A stretch of DNA of 64,000 nt from Teredinibacter purpureus (GTDB taxonomy: Bacteria > Pseudomonadota > Gammaproteobacteria > Pseudomonadales > Cellvibrionaceae): positions 389,501 through 453,500 of the forward strand of contig NZ_CP060092.1 in NCBI RefSeq assembly GCF_014217335.1, read 5' to 3'. Position numbers and translations under genes: made by a program. The notes under the pieces are model-generated. The model was not told where the DNA came from. It ran no database searches and saw nothing but the letters and a program-made list of their open reading frames with translations. Positions 29,287-38,696 of the stretch are shown here, in pieces (the stretch's first letter is position 1; every line of letters starts with the position of its first letter).

Positions 29287-30765
29287 CTATACCTCCACGG
29301 CTGATTCAGAGTTTAAAGACTCCAGAACCATCCTTCGTATTTCAATTCGATTTAGTTTCAGATTGGGCGTTAACATTTTGTTTTCTCTAGACAACGTCAC
29401 GCGCAGTATTGTCCAGGCATGAACTTGTCGATTCGGGTCCAACCCCTTATTAACGCTCTGAATATGTTTTTCAACTACAGTGTCTATGTCGGCGCGCTCG
29501 TCTAGCGTAAAAATGGCCGCAAAAACATTTTGTCGAGCATCTGTTAGCACAACAGATTTATCAATACATTCCAACTCATCAAGTAACTTCTCAACCGTGA
29601 CAGGCTGAAACTTCTCTCCAGATCGCGTTACAATGCCGTCTTTTTTACGCCCTTCTATATAGAGGTTATGAGCGGCATCAACACTAGCGATATCACCAGT
29701 AGCCACAAGTCCATCGTGCATAAATGTGTTACTAATATCGTCTTCCGAGGCTTGGAAATAATTAATAGTAAGTTTAGGTTTTTTTAACACCACCACTTCG
29801 CCGTCATCGCCTATTTTCAGCGATACGCCCTTAATAGGCTTACCTACAGAGCCCACGCAGTTATCGTTGGGTGTATTCACCGTAATGACACCCAGTTCCG
29901 TTTGCCCATAAACTTCAACAATGGGCAACCCAGCATTCGCTAACTTTTCGAGTGAAGATTTTGCAATGGGCGCCATGCCCGTTATACAAAAACGAATATT
30001 ATTGCCGACCAATTTATGGAGAAATAAAGGCCTACTTTCCGGGCTGGCTCCACTGATAATCTTCAGTAGATTATCGTAGTAGGAGGGGGGCGCAATAAAA
30101 AAGGTGGGGTTTAAAGCCGAGGAGTCGGTATATGCAGCGCTTACAGGTGTAACAACAATACTGCAGCGTGCGAGTAAACAGGACCAATATAACAATCGTT
30201 GCTGATTATTGCTCAGGGGTAAAAATGTGAGCATCGAGTCTTGGCTGGTTAAACTATACAACTCCGCAAATACCGTAACATCATGCTGAAAACCTTGGCG
30301 ACTAATCGTCAAGCCCTTTAAGTTTCCGCTACTTCCCGATGAAAAAACCAAACTAAGTACATCGTCGTCATCCACTGTAGCGGCTCGATTCTCAGTGGGT
30401 AACGTAGGGGGCGCATCAATACTGCAGTGATAAGGGTATTCATCATCACCACAATCGGACACAATCAAACTCAAACCATAGGTTTCAGTTAACTCAGAGA
30501 CATTGTCATTCTCAAAATCATCCGTAAAAATAACCGAAGTTCTGCCAGAATAAAGTAACGCGATATCCCATACTAGCCAACGATAGGCATTTTTAGCCAA
30601 CAAGCCTACCCTGCAACGCTTGGGCAACCCAATATCGTCTAACGTCTTTGCTAGCGCTCTCGCATCGGTATATAGCTCAGCTAATGTATTCGTACTAACG
30701 CTCTTGGTTTTCGCGTTCCGTATAAACACGGTACTTTCAGTACTAGAAAAATCAACATCAAACAA
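29287..30765 (-). CDS. AMP-dependent acyl ligase A (ANL superfamily)
   Basis: ANL enzymes activate a carboxylic acid as acyl-AMP and transfer it to CoA or a carrier. At 492 residues this has the P-loop motif FSSGSSGNLKGLT, a YGQTELG motif, TGDIASVD, a hinge region (IEGRKKDGIVTRSG) and a C-terminal lysine region (TPNLKLNR). The order of genes (ligase, ACP, amidohydrolase) implies loading of an acid onto the neighbouring ACP. It could be a fatty acyl-AMP ligase; the substrate is not clear from sequence. A divergent paralogue is at 43845-45395. Confidence 0.9.
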   Translation of the reverse strand: MFDVDFSSTESTVFIRNAKTKSVSTNTLAELYTDARALAKTLDDIGLPKRCRVGLLAKNAYRWLVWDIALLYSGRTSVIFTDDFENDNVSELTETYGLSLIVSDCGDDEYPYHCSIDAPPTLPTENRAATVDDDDVLSLVFSSGSSGNLKGLTISRQGFQHDVTVFAELYSLTSQDSMLTFLPLSNNQQRLLYWSCLLARCSIVVTPVSAAYTDSSALNPTFFIAPPSYYDNLLKIISGASPESRPLFLHKLVGNNIRFCITGMAPIAKSSLEKLANAGLPIVEVYGQTELGVITVNTPNDNCVGSVGKPIKGVSLKIGDDGEVVVLKKPKLTINYFQASEDDISNTFMHDGLVATGDIASVDAAHNLYIEGRKKDGIVTRSGEKFQPVTVEKLLDELECIDKSVVLTDARQNVFAAIFTLDERADIDTVVEKHIQSVNKGLDPNRQVHAWTILRVTLSRENKMLTPNLKLNRIEIRRMVLESLNSESAVEV

Positions 30766-30903
30766 AACAGCTCCTCCGCACGCAACTCACGCACTCAATA
30801 CTAGAATGGTTGGAAAAGCCAGACATCCGCTACAAACCTAACCAATGCACTTTGACGGGGACAATACCGGTCGAAATCAATTTTCGACGCGCCCAGCTCG
30901 AAC

Positions 30904-31689
30904 TTAAAGGATGTCCCACTTATTACGACGCACAACTTCATCACGTTCGGTGTCCGATGGGATATCGATCACACAAAGAATTTGATCGTCTCGCGAAAGA
31001 TGGGTCGTAAAATGATTCCAGATGGCTTCAACACTGGTTTTTTGCATATAGGGAAAGAAGTCCGGCGCTACAGCGGCTTGCCCGCCGTAAACAGTAGAAC
31101 TTTCAGCGCAGTAGTCCAGTTTTGGTGCTACCAACCTTGCCACCCTTCCAGCATCTTCCTTTACTTTTTCACTGATCTCTCGCCCTACAAGGCTTGGATA
31201 CATTGACACATTCGGCGTTTTGCAAAACATGATGTCCAGCAACCTGTAAACCAGGGGGTTGTATGTTTTGGTCGCGACAACAGCAGGAAATGGCGTTTCA
31301 TCATTGAGAACACGATTAAAATGCACGCGTAACATCTCGGGAAAGCAAGTTGTACGTCGGTAGTCATTCCCCACAACCGCCGTCCAAATATACAGACATT
31401 CGACCTCCTCCGAACGGAGCCAGCGCGAGCCAATGAGACCTACAATTTTACCCGTAGCATCATCTATGGTCAGTACAAGATGGTCGTAATCTGAAAAGAT
31501 AGTGGGTTGGGAGGAAAAGTACTGATCTATATTAAAGTCGGGAAGCGCTTCGGCCAAATCGTTAAGCACCCAGTCCTTCACCTCACCCACAATTGGCTCG
31601 TGGCAGTCAGTATAGTAATGGGAAAAGTTCTTAGTTTTATGACAAAACTCAAATGTATAACCGCAACTCATACTCGGCGAAACGACCAC
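30904..31689 (-). CDS. GNAT-like acyltransferase, probable
   Basis: A 261-residue protein whose central part fits a GNAT fold: DDATGKIVGLIGSRWLRSEEVECLYIWTAVVGNDYRRTTCFPEMLR, which corresponds to strands beta 3-4 and the acyl-CoA-binding loop, though the usual Q/RxxGxG/A motif appears as NDYRRTTC. The N-terminal part contains HYYTDCHEPIVGEVKDWVL. It opens the minus-strand biosynthetic series, 138 bases before the AMP-ligase, and faces the divergent SDR operon over an AT-rich 570-base region. The GNAT assignment is moderate; donor and acceptor are unknown. Confidence 0.6.
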   Translation of the reverse strand: MVVSPSMSCGYTFEFCHKTKNFSHYYTDCHEPIVGEVKDWVLNDLAEALPDFNIDQYFSSQPTIFSDYDHLVLTIDDATGKIVGLIGSRWLRSEEVECLYIWTAVVGNDYRRTTCFPEMLRVHFNRVLNDETPFPAVVATKTYNPLVYRLLDIMFCKTPNVSMYPSLVGREISEKVKEDAGRVARLVAPKLDYCAESSTVYGGQAAVAPDFFPYMQKTSVEAIWNHFTTHLSRDDQILCVIDIPSDTERDEVVRRNKWDIL

Positions 31690-32265
31690 AACGTTAAACT
31701 CCCCATAGATTAAGGATCTAGAAAAGCAGCCGTTTACTCTCTCTTAGTATTTCAATTGAGTGCTTGATCAGGCTAACTTTTAGCAATTTACTGCGGATAT
31801 TCCATAAATCACATCTAGCCTTTTACGCGGCTAAATGCGTTTTTAAATATCGCCACACTAAACACGGCGGATCATATAGACCTAAACTTTAAATGTAAAC
31901 ACTGTATACACCACACATTTCGCCAATAAAACACTCACGATTTTAAATACCCAAAAGCTAATTCTTTTGTACTAAACAATTCTTTTTGCGAAAAATTTTT
32001 AGAAAAACAAAGTTCTAACCAATAAGCATTAATATACTTGCTAATTAACATTTTTTTACAGTTTTAAGCGTAATTAACGAAAAAATGTTTGCTCAAAAAG
32101 CCTACAAAGCAATATCATGCGGCCGCTTTTAATTCACAAGTGAAACACATCCCCTAAAATACTAGGTGGCAAATGTTAAGCGGGGTTTTTACCCGTAAAA
32201 CATAGTGTGCTATGCAAGGTATTTGCTGCTTTGGGCTAACCAACACCAAGACACCGGAACTAGAT
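31690..32265. promoter_or_regulatory. AT-rich divergent control region of the biosynthetic island
   Basis: About 575 bases without a gene separate two divergent operons. The middle is strongly AT-rich (long A and T runs about 31980-32090). A possible plus-strand promoter is TTGCTC (32089-32094) with TATCAT (32113-32118), 18 bases apart. Base composition differs clearly from the neighbouring coding sequence, as often seen for regulated or H-NS-type-silenced islands; that last point is inference. Confidence 0.45.
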
Positions 32266-33012
32266 ATGCTGACCAATGAATGCGTTGTAGCGATCACGGG
32301 GGCCACTGCAGGAATTGGCCGAGCTTGCGTAGATTTATTAATGTCGCGGGGAATTAAAGTTATAGCGCTCGGTAGACGAACCGACCGACTAAACGCACTA
32401 ACAGACCTGTATGGTAGCGATAAGTTGTTGGCCGTTACCTGCGATGTTCGAGATGAACAATCCATTCAAACGGCTATAGATAATATTCCGAGCGCGTTTA
32501 GACCCGTTAGCACGCTCATCAATAATGCCGGTTTAATACAGGGATCCGGCTCTCTTGACGAACTCGATAGCAAAGATATAGAAGCCATGCTTCTGACCAA
32601 TATATTTGGTGTCGTCAATATGACGCGGCTTTTTTTACCCGACCTATACAAAGCTAAATCGGCACATGTTGTTAATGTCAGCTCAATAGGCGCGTTCTAC
32701 CACTATAAAAACGGCCATATTTACGCCGCTTCTAAAGCGTTTGTTCAGCACTTTGGCCGCTGCCTTAGTGTTGATCTTGCAGAAAAAAACGTGCGCGTGA
32801 CTAACATAGCGCCAGGGAAAACGGTTAGCGAGTTTTCGTTAGTACACAAAAAAGGGGACACCGAGCTAGCCGATAAAGTGTACGAAAACCTTACACCTCT
32901 TACTGCGGATGATGTTGCCAAATCCATTATTTGGGCAATGGATCAACCAAATCACGTGCAGATTTCGACGATCGAACTATCACCAGCAAATCAGGTGCTG
33001 TCATACCGGTGA
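32266..33012 (+). CDS. Short-chain dehydrogenase/reductase (SDR)
   Basis: A classical SDR of about 248 residues, starting at ATG 32266 (GGAA six bases upstream); an upstream in-frame ATG at 32212 is less likely. It has the NAD(P) motif TGATAGIGRA, NNAG (INNAGLIQGSG), the catalytic Ser in VNVSSIGAFYHY, YAASK with Tyr/Lys, and an NIAPGKT loop. It resembles YdfG-type reductases acting on hydroxy acids. The Arg residues after the second strand (GRRTDR) favour NADP. It is the first gene of a plus-strand operon whose other members are an unknown protein, a desaturase and an oxygenase. Confidence 0.92.
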   Translation: MLTNECVVAITGATAGIGRACVDLLMSRGIKVIALGRRTDRLNALTDLYGSDKLLAVTCDVRDEQSIQTAIDNIPSAFRPVSTLINNAGLIQGSGSLDELDSKDIEAMLLTNIFGVVNMTRLFLPDLYKAKSAHVVNVSSIGAFYHYKNGHIYAASKAFVQHFGRCLSVDLAEKNVRVTNIAPGKTVSEFSLVHKKGDTELADKVYENLTPLTADDVAKSIIWAMDQPNHVQISTIELSPANQVLSYR

Positions 33013-33017
33013 CCACC

Positions 33018-34226
33018 ATGATCAACAAAGAGATTGAATACCTCTACGTACGAAACAAGCTGTCAAACAGTATGATCAGCTCTTATATTTTATCTCCCAT
33101 TTCAGGTGGAGATGCGCCTCCCGAGGCGCTCGTACGCACACTGGGTATTGAGAGTGAAGTTTCAAAAATATTTCAAATATACGATCACTATGCATCAAAA
33201 ATAGCCGACGCCAGCATCGATACTCGACCACGTTTTCTACCTTTCTATCAGTACATTCAAGAAAACTTTGCAGATTTCCGATGGCGAGAGGAACTTAAAG
33301 ACGGGCAGGTAATTACGTTGATTGAAAAACCTTACATACACAATAAAAAACCGACACTACTTGAATTAATTATTGCTTGCTTACGCGGTCAGTCTGCGAC
33401 AATGCCAAAGATAAAAGTGAAGTACCCCTGCTTAAATGAGCTACCTAATGAATTCTGCTCCGAGCTTGAGAATCTCATACAGCATTTCTCGATTTCGTCC
33501 ATATCGACTCCGCATATGGAGAGCTTCGTTAAGGCCATCGAGGCTTCAAATACAGGCAAACCATTAGACATCATTTCCCCCGTTTGCCCTGACTATAGCT
33601 ATATCACCATCGGCGATAAGTATCAGTATACGTTTAATAGCCTAGGTGATGGTATTGGCCTCGTTGCCAGTAGAATCGTTCGGGTATTACCTAGTTTTTC
33701 GGATGTTTTTAGCCGCTTCGATATTAATCATAGAACCGTCATTGCCGCCGGAGATTTTGAAGCACTTGATAAGACAACAATAGATAGTGTTGGCGAGAGT
33801 TATAGCAGTTTTGTAGAGAAGGTCGATATAAGCCAAGGCAAAATCGTTAACGCCATAGACCGTAGCACGTCGTCTCTTTCGATCACATCACTCGCTGGCG
33901 GGCCGAGTCATTGGCTTGCACTTGTCGAAGAAAGTGCTGCAATGCTTAAACTCGGTGATTTTGGGGGAATTGTACAAAGCCAGGTGGATTTCGAAGCAAT
34001 TTTTCAATCCCGACTAGCGCTATACCGTGCATGGCACAAGGGTAAAGGCGATAGCGAGCTGCGAGACATTTTATACAATCAAGCCGCCGAGTATGCCGTA
34101 ATGGGGAAACTTTTTATGGAGCACTATGACAACCCAATGGTTATAGGTGCTGACCACAATAAAATGATGCCGTTCTATTGGCTTCACGGACAGTTTCCCG
34201 TTATGTATTTAAAACGAGTATATTAA
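33018..34226 (+). CDS. Unrecognised biosynthetic-island protein (402 aa)
   Basis: I do not recognise this protein. It starts at ATG 33018, five bases after the SDR stop, so it is probably co-translated. There is no signal peptide or membrane helix. Distinct phrases are PVCPDYSYITIGDKYQYTFN with SLGDGIGLVASRIVRVLP, then AAGDFEALD, and near the end GADHNKMMPFYWLHGQFPVM with YLKRVY. The CPDY and LGDG stretch faintly recalls enzymes such as isocyanide synthases, but I cannot align it and do not claim that. It ends two bases before the desaturase gene. Its place in the operon points to a soluble enzyme acting between the SDR and desaturase steps. Confidence 0.85.
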   Translation: MINKEIEYLYVRNKLSNSMISSYILSPISGGDAPPEALVRTLGIESEVSKIFQIYDHYASKIADASIDTRPRFLPFYQYIQENFADFRWREELKDGQVITLIEKPYIHNKKPTLLELIIACLRGQSATMPKIKVKYPCLNELPNEFCSELENLIQHFSISSISTPHMESFVKAIEASNTGKPLDIISPVCPDYSYITIGDKYQYTFNSLGDGIGLVASRIVRVLPSFSDVFSRFDINHRTVIAAGDFEALDKTTIDSVGESYSSFVEKVDISQGKIVNAIDRSTSSLSITSLAGGPSHWLALVEESAAMLKLGDFGGIVQSQVDFEAIFQSRLALYRAWHKGKGDSELRDILYNQAAEYAVMGKLFMEHYDNPMVIGADHNKMMPFYWLHGQFPVMYLKRVY

Positions 34227-34228
34227 GT

Positions 34229-35437
34229 ATGGATGATCTTAATAAATTCGATACGCTTTACGGGCGTCACGGCTTTCAATTCAACGTTAGAGAGACCTAT
34301 GCGCACCTGCCCTTTCAGGCTTTCTGGACGTGGGTTACAGGGAAAGGTTTACCCCAACCTAAAAAGAAAGCGCTCAAATTACTGAAGCGCCCAGGACCTA
34401 CGTTTTTATTTTTGCATCTTCTGTTTACGTGGTCTCTCCTTATAGCGTGCTTTGTAGTCGGCTATTTCGCCCTAAACGTTATCGAAAATCGCTTCGCCCA
34501 GGTTTCGCTCATAGCGCTTTGCTGGCTCATTACCGTTAATCGTTTCCGCAGTTTACAGGCGACTTTTCATTATCTCTCTCACCGGTCCATAGTAGAAAAT
34601 ATTAGCCTAGCCAAAATTGCGTCTTGCGTATTTATCACTACGCCGTTGCTTTATATTTCGTGGCACTCCTACTGCGAATCTCACGTCCGCATTCATCATA
34701 ACCTTAAAGTACTTTGTGGCCCAGACGACCCCGATCAAAAATTTATTTTACGGCATCGTTTTCGGTTGGGAATGCCTGAATGGGAATTTTGGTTGAGAAC
34801 GTGGCTAACACCTTTTCATCCACGCTACCTCTCTGACATGGTTCGCGATCTATTCAGCAATAATTTCGTCGGCCCGCAGCTAGGGGAAATAATTTATCGC
34901 ACTCTATTTATAACAGGTGTTGTATCGTTAACCCTGTATTTTAACGTGCTCACCGAGTTTCTAATGTTGTTCGTTTTCCCTCGGTTAGTACTATTTGAAC
35001 ACTCTATGTGGTTACAAGTGCTCACCGAACACCTTTGGTTATACGAGCGGAATACCGCGCTTACCGATAAGCAAAACTATGGTCGAGTAACGTGGGGACG
35101 ATTTCAAGGCCGCCCCCCTGAGTTTACGTCTTTTTCGCGCAGCCTATCTTGGCTGCTCAAGATAATACTGTATGACATACCCGTAAGACTTTACGTATAC
35201 CCTCAAGATTTACCTAATCACGATTTTCATCATCGCCTCCCTCGCGCGCCTTATCGAGCAATTGGTGATACGCGCGCCTCGATGGAAGGAAAAGAAAGTC
35301 TTTATGGTCCTATGTACGAAGTGTGGGGATTCTATTCAACCCTACTGCTACTGAGAGATCACTTTTGTAACGGTGTGCGCGACAGTTTTATTAAAAAACT
35401 AACCCTATCCAAGCCTATTAAGGAGACCACTCAATGA
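34229..35437 (+). CDS. Membrane fatty acid desaturase-like di-iron enzyme
   Basis: Membrane desaturases and hydroxylases use two irons bound by histidine boxes to oxidise acyl chains. This 402-residue protein, from ATG 34229, has hydrophobic segments (FLFLHLLFTWSLLIACFVVGYFAL and others) and three His clusters: HYLSHRS, HSYCESHVRIHHN and HDFHHRLP. The order and spacing fit the family. It begins two bases after the unknown gene and overlaps the next gene by four bases (ATGA). It may desaturate or hydroxylate a carrier-bound chain or lipid product; the substrate is not known. Confidence 0.85.
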   Translation: MDDLNKFDTLYGRHGFQFNVRETYAHLPFQAFWTWVTGKGLPQPKKKALKLLKRPGPTFLFLHLLFTWSLLIACFVVGYFALNVIENRFAQVSLIALCWLITVNRFRSLQATFHYLSHRSIVENISLAKIASCVFITTPLLYISWHSYCESHVRIHHNLKVLCGPDDPDQKFILRHRFRLGMPEWEFWLRTWLTPFHPRYLSDMVRDLFSNNFVGPQLGEIIYRTLFITGVVSLTLYFNVLTEFLMLFVFPRLVLFEHSMWLQVLTEHLWLYERNTALTDKQNYGRVTWGRFQGRPPEFTSFSRSLSWLLKIILYDIPVRLYVYPQDLPNHDFHHRLPRAPYRAIGDTRASMEGKESLYGPMYEVWGFYSTLLLLRDHFCNGVRDSFIKKLTLSKPIKETTQ

Positions 35438-36066
35438 GTATCGTGGAGAATCTCTGCAATTTTGCAGAAACGAGTTTAGCCAACGGCCCCTACGCCACAT
35501 TTGCTGCCGAAAATCTATTTGATCAAGCCGACCTTTCGTATATGGAGACGTCGTGCAATGCTCTCCCGAAGGAGCGTATTGAAATTGGTGATGTAGGTGA
35601 ACTGAATTATTTGGATGTTGGTCGCTTTATGGAAGATAAAAAGGGCGAGCTGCCGGTTTACCGTAACGATCCCATAGGCCAAAACGTAGTTAAGATACTC
35701 ACAAGTGGAAAGTGTAAGGAATTATTCGAGCATTTAATGGGTGGCGAATATTTTATACGCCGTTGCCAGTCCAATATATTAATTGAAGGCTCACATATCG
35801 GCCGTCATATCGATACTTACAGTAATTTTAAGTATAAATACTCGGTAGTCATTCAGTTTGGCGAAGACTATGACGGTGGATCGTTTTTCGTAGAACACGA
35901 AGGAAAAGACCTGGAAATAAAAACCGGCTACCACGATATTCTTATCAATAAATGTGAAATTCCACATGGCGTTAATACCGTTACCGGTGGCCGCAGGTCT
36001 TCGCTCGTCTTTTTTGTAAGTCAGTCACCGTTAGATGAACGTAACTTAGAAAACAACCAGATATAA
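35434..36066 (+). CDS. 2-oxoglutarate/Fe(II)-dependent oxygenase
   Basis: A 210-residue protein with the iron triad of the 2OG dioxygenase double-stranded beta helix: HID in IGRHIDTYSNFKYKYSVVIQ, a distal His in CEIPHGVNTVTGG, and an Arg (RRSS) for 2-oxoglutarate a few residues on. DYDGGSFFVEHEGK also matches prolyl hydroxylase-like members. It probably hydroxylates the pathway product or an amino acid precursor. Its start overlaps the desaturase stop, and it ends the plus-strand operon. Confidence 0.85.
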   Translation: MSIVENLCNFAETSLANGPYATFAAENLFDQADLSYMETSCNALPKERIEIGDVGELNYLDVGRFMEDKKGELPVYRNDPIGQNVVKILTSGKCKELFEHLMGGEYFIRRCQSNILIEGSHIGRHIDTYSNFKYKYSVVIQFGEDYDGGSFFVEHEGKDLEIKTGYHDILINKCEIPHGVNTVTGGRRSSLVFFVSQSPLDERNLENNQI

Positions 36067-36092
36067 CTATAAGTACCAGAGCAACACTTTAA

Positions 36093-36134
36093 CCACTCCT
36101 TTAACCTATGCCGGTAAATAGACTAAAGGAGTGG
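36093..36134. terminator. Inverted repeat between converging operons
   Basis: CCACTCCTTTA (36093-36103) and TAAAGGAGTGG (36124-36134) form a perfect 11-bp stem around a 20-base loop in the convergent gap. There is no U-tract on either side, so termination is likely but not certain. Confidence 0.45.
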
Positions 36135-36223
36135 GGTCTGTGATTGCTGTTAGCACCAACTCAGCGCTCATACAGGCTTTCGCCTAATAGAAATACGGCC
36201 CCTCAGCAACTCAAAAAATATCG

Positions 36224-37432
36224 TTAAAACGCCGTATGATTTGATAGTTCAGAAAAGCTACGCTCTAACTCTGCCATACCCATGGGTAAATCCACTTTCA
36301 TGCCTTGAGCCGAAAAGGAGTTCCCTAGCGCGTGAAGTGTTCTAAATAAATTATGGCCTCGACACTGTTCGCCCATTTGCCCAATACGGACTATTGGCGC
36401 CCCAAAAGTGCCCGATATTTCAACCTTGTGCATGGTCGACATTTCATTGAGTAACATCTTACTATCTATGCCCTCCGGTACACGAATACCAACGACCGCG
36501 TTAAGACGGAATGCAGAAGGTACATACAATTCGACACCCATCGCCGCTATTCCGCTCTGCAATGAAAGTGAGCACACCCGGTGACGTTTATAGCGTAACT
36601 CTATCGTTTCTTCACACACCAGTTTAAGTGCTTCGTGCACCGCCAATATACCTGAGACAGGGGCCGTATAATGGTAGCCATCGTTATGCCAAAAATTATT
36701 GGCCAGTATCGCGTCGTAACACCATTGTGCTGGGCTCGCTTTGCGGGCAAGAATTTTTTCCCAGCTGCGCACAGAAAACGCAATTAAAGAAACACCGGGT
36801 ATAGACGAAAGACCTTTTTGGCCACCGGTAATCAACACGTCGATATGCCATTCATCCATTGGCAACGGCATGGTACTCAGTGTACAAACACCGTCGACCA
36901 CGGTAATAGTATTGCTCTCGTGAGCGAGCTTGCAGATAGCTTCTAGCTCGATATTACATACCGTAGAAGACGTTTCACCATGTACGATGGTTAACACATC
37001 GTAGTGTTTTTTTGCGAGCGCCTCTTTTACACGTTCAGCACTCACCGGTAACACGCCATCCTCCTCTAGAACAGTAACATCGCCACCGCAACGTCGGGCC
37101 ATTTCGGCCATACGCTGGCTAAAGAAGCCGTTACATAAACATAGAACGCTGTCCCCCTTCTCGACAACATTACAAATGCCCATTTCCATTGTTGCAGAGC
37201 CTGGGCCCGACACACCAAAAACATGGGAAGAGCGGGTCTGAAAGACGTACTTGGACATCTCCTTAACCTGAGAAATAATTTTCGACATTGGCTCGCCAAG
37301 ATGGTTTACCACTACGCTGTTCGCAGCAGCTACTCGGCTCGAGATGGGTACAGGGCCAGCCCCCATCATTAAGAGTGGTTCGCTCGGTAAAATGTCGCTA
37401 AGAGGGGTGGTAACGGGAGGAGGTATTGGCAT
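36224..37432 (-). CDS. Class V aminotransferase (serine/alanine-glyoxylate type)
   Basis: A 402-residue PLP enzyme of the class V family. It has MGAGPVPISSRV near the start (like alanine-glyoxylate and serine-glyoxylate aminotransferases), GSATMEMGICNVVEKGD, VVDGVCTLSTMPLPMDEWHID, and the PLP lysine in TGGQKGLSSIPG. It may supply glycine or serine-derived amino groups, or transaminate an intermediate. It is a single gene on the minus strand, divergent from the KAS-like gene at 37719. Confidence 0.9.
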   Translation of the reverse strand: MPIPPPVTTPLSDILPSEPLLMMGAGPVPISSRVAAANSVVVNHLGEPMSKIISQVKEMSKYVFQTRSSHVFGVSGPGSATMEMGICNVVEKGDSVLCLCNGFFSQRMAEMARRCGGDVTVLEEDGVLPVSAERVKEALAKKHYDVLTIVHGETSSTVCNIELEAICKLAHESNTITVVDGVCTLSTMPLPMDEWHIDVLITGGQKGLSSIPGVSLIAFSVRSWEKILARKASPAQWCYDAILANNFWHNDGYHYTAPVSGILAVHEALKLVCEETIELRYKRHRVCSLSLQSGIAAMGVELYVPSAFRLNAVVGIRVPEGIDSKMLLNEMSTMHKVEISGTFGAPIVRIGQMGEQCRGHNLFRTLHALGNSFSAQGMKVDLPMGMAELERSFSELSNHTAF

Positions 37433-37718
37433 TGTTCGATCCTAAATCGCCTATTAAATGGCTGTGTAATCCGGCGATTCTACCATATAATGCTAACGTT
37501 ATAGCGAGCGCGAAAATCATCGAAAACTATTACGCTAGTTCGGCACAGCACAAAACAGACTACAATGCGTTCTCTAGAAGTCACACCCCTAGATTTTTCC
37601 CTCTGCGATGCTTTAAAAGGCTGTGCTTGGCCGCTATCCAGCACTCACCGCTCTTACCCTATCGCCTCGCAAACACACAATAATAAAAGCCCATTGTTCC
37701 AATATTCGAGACAGTAAT

Positions 37719-38696
37719 ATGACCACCCACCGCACACGATTTCTGGATATCGCCAAGCTCCCCTTCGATATCGATTTGGTTTCTCCGGCCTATAGCCTGG
37801 GGGAACGCAGCCTTAGTTTTAAGGATATTGAGAACTATCAAGCTACTGGCGATCAACTCAATATTGACTTCGATCGAGTCGCTCCAATTTTTGGCTGCTC
37901 TCAATTCTGGGCAACATCCCAAACCCCATTCGAGCTCGCTTTCGACAGCGCGAAGAAAACCCTATCCAGTGGTGACGTGGCTGCCGAAGAAATCGACATG
38001 GTAATGTTGTGTGGGAACGCATTCGTAGAGAAAGATGAAGAGCGTCTATTACGTAAAACTGGGCATTTCATCGCTTCTTTAGGCTGCGAAAAGGCAATGC
38101 CTGTAGGTGCGTCTTTACAAGCCTGTGCAACATTGATATCGGGCATAGAAACCGCAACGCTAATGCTAAACACCTACCCAGACGTTAACCATATTTTACT
38201 CGTGGGCGTTGATATCTCGGCCAGCGATCAAGAAAGATTAACCGGTTTTGGCTTGTTCAGTGATGCCGCATCCAGCTTTGTTTTATCCCGCACAACCAAA
38301 GGAATGGCCCAACGCCCACTAAAGGCAACAAACTTTATAGCCGCAGGTGAAGTAATGGCCGAACCAGACGCCGATAAAGCGGCGAAACAAGATGTAGTTA
38401 CGCAACTACACACAACGCTATTTAATCAATTCAAACAAGATGCGAGCATTATTGAACGCGTATTTTCGGTCAATATTTTTAGGCCTTTTTTCGGGTTTTT
38501 AATGATGAAAACGGGCTTTAACAAACCGCAGTTTTATACCAAAAATTTAACCACAAAGGGACATAGCTGGAACTCTGACATCATCATCAACATGTGCGAC
38601 TATTTTGACGATGACGTGCAGCCTAGAAAAGGCTATTTTCTACTTAGCTCGTTTACCTTTGGTCTAGGCGGGGCGGTAATTTTCGAAGTACGCTAG
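37719..38696 (+). CDS. KAS III-like (thiolase-fold) protein with altered catalytic residues
   Basis: The protein has about 325 residues from ATG 37719. It shows the KAS III layout: an N-terminal half with EEIDMVMLCGNA, the nucleophile Cys136 in GASLQACATLISGI, VNHILLVGVDISA and FGLFSDAASSFVLS. The C-terminal half has IERVFSVNIFRPFFGF where the family His motif (HQAN) is expected, and KGHSWNSDIIIN where the GNT motif is expected, so the usual His and Asn are apparently replaced. It ends FTFGLGGAVIFEV. Such changed members can be acyltransferases rather than Claisen enzymes. It overlaps the 3' end of the convergent CapA-like gene by four bases. Confidence 0.78.
   Translation: MTTHRTRFLDIAKLPFDIDLVSPAYSLGERSLSFKDIENYQATGDQLNIDFDRVAPIFGCSQFWATSQTPFELAFDSAKKTLSSGDVAAEEIDMVMLCGNAFVEKDEERLLRKTGHFIASLGCEKAMPVGASLQACATLISGIETATLMLNTYPDVNHILLVGVDISASDQERLTGFGLFSDAASSFVLSRTTKGMAQRPLKATNFIAAGEVMAEPDADKAAKQDVVTQLHTTLFNQFKQDASIIERVFSVNIFRPFFGFLMMKTGFNKPQFYTKNLTTKGHSWNSDIIINMCDYFDDDVQPRKGYFLLSSFTFGLGGAVIFEVR

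Noticed and set aside
33018-34226. Isocyanide synthase (PvcA/DIT1) assignment
   Set aside because: Only a loose resemblance of the CPDY segment; the family's other motifs cannot be placed.
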